A stretch of 8,147 nucleotides of DNA, taken from positions 1-8,147 of the forward strand of contig JALUUA010000221.1 of assembly GCA_027021605.1 (NCBI GenBank), read 5' to 3'. The translations under genes were made by a program, and so were the position numbers. Under the pieces are notes generated by a model. That model was given only the letters and a program-made list of their open reading frames with translations, searched no databases and was not told the DNA's origin. Shown one piece after another: positions 5,952 through 8,147 of the stretch; position 1 is the stretch's first letter, and each line of letters starts with the position of its first letter. The DNA is from Candidatus Bipolaricaulota bacterium. GTDB taxonomy: Bacteria; Bipolaricaulota; Bipolaricaulia; RBG-16-55-9.

Positions 5952-6041
5952 TCAGACGCCCACCAAGAAGGCGAACAGCACGGCGAGGAAGACGAGCCAG
6001 AACGCGAAGACGAGCAGAAGCGTCGCGTCCACCACGATCAT
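5952..6041 (-). CDS. 29-aa single-span membrane peptide
   Basis: A small ORF beginning MIVVDATLLL and ending FAFLVGV, hydrophobic throughout apart from one Asp at residue 5, so it would span the membrane once. Reading in this frame is open further upstream (to 6233), but that extension runs through the promoter and a hexamer tract, so the ATG at 6039-6041 is preferred. A purine-rich site (AAAGGGGG, about 6050-6057) is 8-9 bases upstream, and a strong promoter about 50 bases upstream. The gene ends 40 bases before the secreted-protein gene, so the two probably share an mRNA. It could be a real small membrane protein or a translated leader peptide; no family is recognised. Confidence 0.6.
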   Translation of the reverse strand: MIVVDATLLLVFAFWLVFLAVLFAFLVGV

Positions 6042-6095
6042 CGGCCGCACCCCCTTTCGTCCCGTCGCTCCGGGTCGGTTTTGCGAGTCGCCCGC

Positions 6096-6124
6096 ATTAT
6101 AGGCCCAAACGCCCCAAAAGACAA
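6096..6124 (-). promoter_or_regulatory. Minus-strand promoter with perfect -10
   Basis: Read on the minus strand: TTGTCT (6119-6124), a 17-bp spacer, then consensus TATAAT (6096-6101). Four of six -35 bases match. Transcription would start near 6089, giving a leader of about 48 bases to the 29-aa ORF and then the secreted-protein gene. The AT-rich -10 is conspicuous in this GC-rich region. Confidence 0.8.
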
Positions 6125-6168
6125 GACCTCGTCCGCAACGCAAGGGCCCGCCGAGGCTGATAGTGCCC

Positions 6169-6216
6169 GATTTCCCTAATCCTAACCCCAACTCCGAGCC
6201 GTCCCCGCCTCCGCTT
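6169..6216 (-). repeat. Intergenic hexamer-phased tract
   Basis: On the plus strand: GATTTC CCTAAT CCTAAC CCCAAC TCCGAG CCGTCC CCGCCT CCGCTT, eight units in one phase, purine-rich on the minus strand. It lies between the end of the ribonucleotide reductase gene and the next minus-strand promoter. CCCCG (6203-6207) can pair with CGGGG (6217-6221), but with a 9-base loop and no T-run it is a poor terminator. Confidence 0.6.
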
Positions 6217-6279
6217 CGGGGGTTAGTGGCCATCCCGCGCCCCGATGCGGGCCGTAAGGCGGGCCTTCAGCGAAGCGCT

Positions 6280-8147
6280 CTAGTCGCACTCGGAGAAGCC
6301 GCAGTCGCTGCAGACGTAGCAGCCGTTGGTGAACAGCAGCAGGCCGCCGCAGCTGGGGCAAAGCTCCGCCTCGCGCTTGGGCTCGTGGCCGTTGGGGGCC
6401 ACCTCAGGGTGCTTCCCCCCCGCGGCGGGCTTCACCTCGACCTCCTCCAAGAGCGCGAGCTGCTCGCCGCCTTTCAAATACTCTTCCATCGCCTTGGCGA
6501 TCGCGTCCGGCACGGAGAAGACGACTTTCCCATCTTCTTGCACCACGGGGCGTAGGCCCCGGATGAGGGAGAGCTCGTCGATCACCGCCGTGGGCTTCAC
6601 CCCGGAGCGCAGCGCCAGGGAGATCAAGCGCCCGATCGCCTCCGTGAAGGCCATCGCGGAGGAGCCCGACTTCCCGAGGTTGGCGAACACCTCGACCATG
6701 CCCTTCTCGTCGGCGTTGATCGTCACGTAGAGGTTCCCCATCTCCGTCTTCATGCGGTAGGTGCGCCCGGAGACGACCTTGGGCCGGGGCCGCGGGGTGC
6801 GGGTGGCCCGCACCGTCTCCTTCTCCTTCCCCTTCCCCTGGGCCTTGGCCTTCCCCTCCGTGAGGAGGATCCCCTCCCGCGAGCCCTCGCGGTAGACGGT
6901 GATGCCCTTACATCCCAGCTTCCAGCCCAGGAAGTAGATCTTGGCCACCTCCTCGGGGGTGATCTCCTCGGGGAGGTTGACCGTGGAGCTGATCGCGTGG
7001 TCGATGTGCTTCTGGATCGTGGCCTGCATCTGGACGCGAAATTCGGGCGCGATCTCGTGGGCCGTCACGAACGTGGGCGGAAGCTCCTTCTCGCTCTTGA
7101 GGTTGAACTTCCGCAGGTACTCCCGCACCAGGGGGTGGTAGACGTCGAACTCGTCCTTGCTCAAGGACTTGGACTTGCGGACGTATTTCAAAGCGAAGAT
7201 GGGCTCAATGCCCGAGGTGCAGCCTGCCAGCACCGAGCCCGAGCCGACGGGCGGGACGGTGAGCAGCGCGGCGTTGCGCAGGCCGTGCTCCTGAATGCGC
7301 TTTAGCACCTTCTTGTCGAGCCTTTGCACGAACGGGCTCTGGAGGTGCTTTTTAAGATCCAGGGCGGGGAAGGTCCCCTTCTCCTGGGCCAAGTTGACGC
7401 TCTCATCGTAGACGATGTTTTTGATCCTCTCGAAGAGCTTGTCCGTGAACTCGATGGCCTCCTCGGTGTCGTACTTGAGCCCGAGCTGGATGAGCATGTC
7501 TCCAAACCCCGTAAAGCCCACGCCGATCCGGCGGGACCACAACGACGCTTCCTTCTGCTGGGGCAGGGGATGACGTTCTGCGTTGTAATCCAATACGTTG
7601 TCGAGGAAGCGGGTGGCGTAGCGCAGCGCTTTTTCTAAGTTGGGCCAGTCCACCTTCGCGTCGGGCTCGAAGGGGTTTTTCACAAATTTGGCCAAGTTGA
7701 TGTTCCCCAAACAACAGCATCCATAGGGTTCCAACGGGATTTCCGAGCACGGGTTGGTGGTGATCACCTCCATCCCGTTGTATTCCGTGGTGGACTCGCG
7801 CTTGATCGTGTCCCAGAAGATGAGCCCCGGCTCGGCGGAGGCCCAGGCGTTGTGGATGAGCTTCTCCCAGAGCTTGCGGGCGTCCACCGTCCGCTCGAAG
7901 CGCCCGATGACCTCGTTCTCGTAGCGCAGCGTGAACCTTTCGCCCTTCTGGACCGCCTCCATGAACTCGTCGGTGAGGCGCACGCTGATGTTGGCGAACT
8001 GCACCTTGCGGCGCTCGGGGTCGTTTTTCACCTCGATGAAGTCCTCGACGTCGGGGTGGTCGACGGCGATGGTGATCATCAAGGCCCCGCGGCGGCCCGC
8101 TTGGCCGATGGTCCCCGTGGTCATGGAGAATAAATCCATAAACGAGA
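6280..8147 (-). CDS. nrdJ: Adenosylcobalamin-dependent ribonucleotide reductase, C-terminal part
   Basis: Partial gene: reading continues past the window edge, so the N-terminal part is missing and the Met at 8137-8139 is internal (622 residues visible). It reduces ribonucleotides to deoxyribonucleotides using a B12-derived radical. Counting from that Met: QAGRRGALM (13-21) near the break; the finger loop NPCSE (129-133) with radical Cys131; GCCCLGNINL (140-149), whose middle Cys fits the redox-partner position; PPVGSGSVLAGCTSGIEP (296-313), the phosphate-binding region; a TSCPD-type domain (about 459-550); and a C-terminal zinc-ribbon-like Cys cluster (594, 597, 607, 610, 613, 618). These last two modules point to class II NrdJ rather than NrdA. 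A Lys-rich linker (430-440) comes from a hexamer tract. No intein is visible in this part. No clear terminator follows. Confidence 0.93.
   Translation of the reverse strand, partial: SFMDLFSMTTGTIGQAGRRGALMITIAVDHPDVEDFIEVKNDPERRKVQFANISVRLTDEFMEAVQKGERFTLRYENEVIGRFERTVDARKLWEKLIHNAWASAEPGLIFWDTIKRESTTEYNGMEVITTNPCSEIPLEPYGCCCLGNINLAKFVKNPFEPDAKVDWPNLEKALRYATRFLDNVLDYNAERHPLPQQKEASLWSRRIGVGFTGFGDMLIQLGLKYDTEEAIEFTDKLFERIKNIVYDESVNLAQEKGTFPALDLKKHLQSPFVQRLDKKVLKRIQEHGLRNAALLTVPPVGSGSVLAGCTSGIEPIFALKYVRKSKSLSKDEFDVYHPLVREYLRKFNLKSEKELPPTFVTAHEIAPEFRVQMQATIQKHIDHAISSTVNLPEEITPEEVAKIYFLGWKLGCKGITVYREGSREGILLTEGKAKAQGKGKEKETVRATRTPRPRPKVVSGRTYRMKTEMGNLYVTINADEKGMVEVFANLGKSGSSAMAFTEAIGRLISLALRSGVKPTAVIDELSLIRGLRPVVQEDGKVVFSVPDAIAKAMEEYLKGGEQLALLEEVEVKPAAGGKHPEVAPNGHEPKREAELCPSCGGLLLFTNGCYVCSDCGFSECD
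6815..6856 (-). repeat. Hexamer tract encoding a Lys-rich linker in NrdJ
   Basis: Plus-strand units GTCTCC TTCTCC TTCCCC TTCCCC TGGGCC TTGGCC TTCCCC keep a 6-bp phase; the minus (coding) strand reads GGGAAG/GCCAAG/GAGAAG units. It encodes alternating Lys-X dipeptides between the catalytic barrel and the TSCPD domain. Linkers tolerate such sequence, so protein-level low complexity is an alternative explanation for this one tract. Confidence 0.7.

Noticed and set aside
6175..6192. Telomere-like GGGGTTAGGATTAGGG on the minus strand, also a possible G-quadruplex
   Set aside because: The G-runs are few and unevenly spaced, and the sequence fits the degenerate hexamer phase better. Nothing else suggests a linear replicon end.
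5952..6233. A 93-aa version of the small membrane protein starting at 6233
   Set aside because: The extension would be translated across the promoter and hexamer tract, is Gly/Ser/Arg-rich, and the ATG at 6039-6041 has its own ribosome site just downstream of the predicted transcription start.
6203..6279. Terminator for the nrdJ transcript
   Set aside because: Only weak stems (4-5 bp) were found, with no T-run on the minus strand; I could not support a terminator.
6280..8147. Intein or frameshift in the ribonucleotide reductase gene
   Set aside because: The frame is continuous and the conserved motifs are in order with normal spacing. The missing N-terminus is explained by the window edge.
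1..8147. CRISPR array, tRNA/rRNA gene, insertion sequence or phage genes
   Set aside because: No regularly spaced ~30-bp repeats, cloverleaf, transposase or terminal inverted repeats were seen. The short hexamer tracts lack spacers.

Overview
The window is bacterial, very GC-rich and densely coded. It carries sigma70-type promoters (TTGACA/TATAAT-like) and Shine-Dalgarno sequences. No single gene fixes the taxon. An adenosylcobalamin-dependent ribonucleotide reductase, a DUF4129/MoxR operon and the high GC would fit a deep-branching, possibly thermophilic or anaerobic lineage (Bipolaricaulota-, Chloroflexota- or Deinococcota-like), but that placement is only a guess.

Layout. Bases 1-184 hold no gene; they contain a 6-bp-phased repeat tract, two GC-rich hairpins and a weak promoter candidate. 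From 185 to 2729 three plus-strand genes are coupled by ATGA overlaps: a membrane protein with a DUF4129 domain, a small membrane protein, and a MoxR-family AAA+ ATPase. A separate promoter, whose -35 box contains the MoxR stop codon, drives an alpha/beta hydrolase (2813-3607). A second promoter of the same architecture, again containing a stop codon, drives a 116-aa winged-helix-like protein (3731-4081), preceded by a leader that can fold into a strong hairpin. mutY (4124-5314) follows and is probably in the same transcript. It converges on, and overlaps by 51 bp, a minus-strand gene for a secreted protein with a hydrophobic C-terminal tail (5264-5911). That gene lies downstream of a 29-aa membrane peptide (5952-6041), and one good minus-strand promoter (6096-6124) serves both. 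Bases 6125-6279 hold another hexamer tract and no convincing terminator. The rest is the C-terminal part of a class II ribonucleotide reductase (6280-8147, minus), whose 5' end lies outside the window.

The most unusual signal is a set of at least seven short tracts that keep a strict 6-bp phase while their sequence drifts: 1-42, 1065-1112, 2767-2790, 5164-5187, 5273-5338, 6169-6216 and 6815-6856, with a weaker one at 4085-4120. They occur both between genes and inside genes. Within genes they encode dipeptide runs such as KAKAKAKA, WAWTWAW and KGKEKE, sometimes inserted into conserved proteins. One also forms the translation start of a gene, and another forms the shared 3' ends of two convergent genes. 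MutY (adenine excision at 8-oxoG:A) and the nucleotide reductase both serve DNA maintenance but are on separate transcripts; I see no functional module that spans the whole window.
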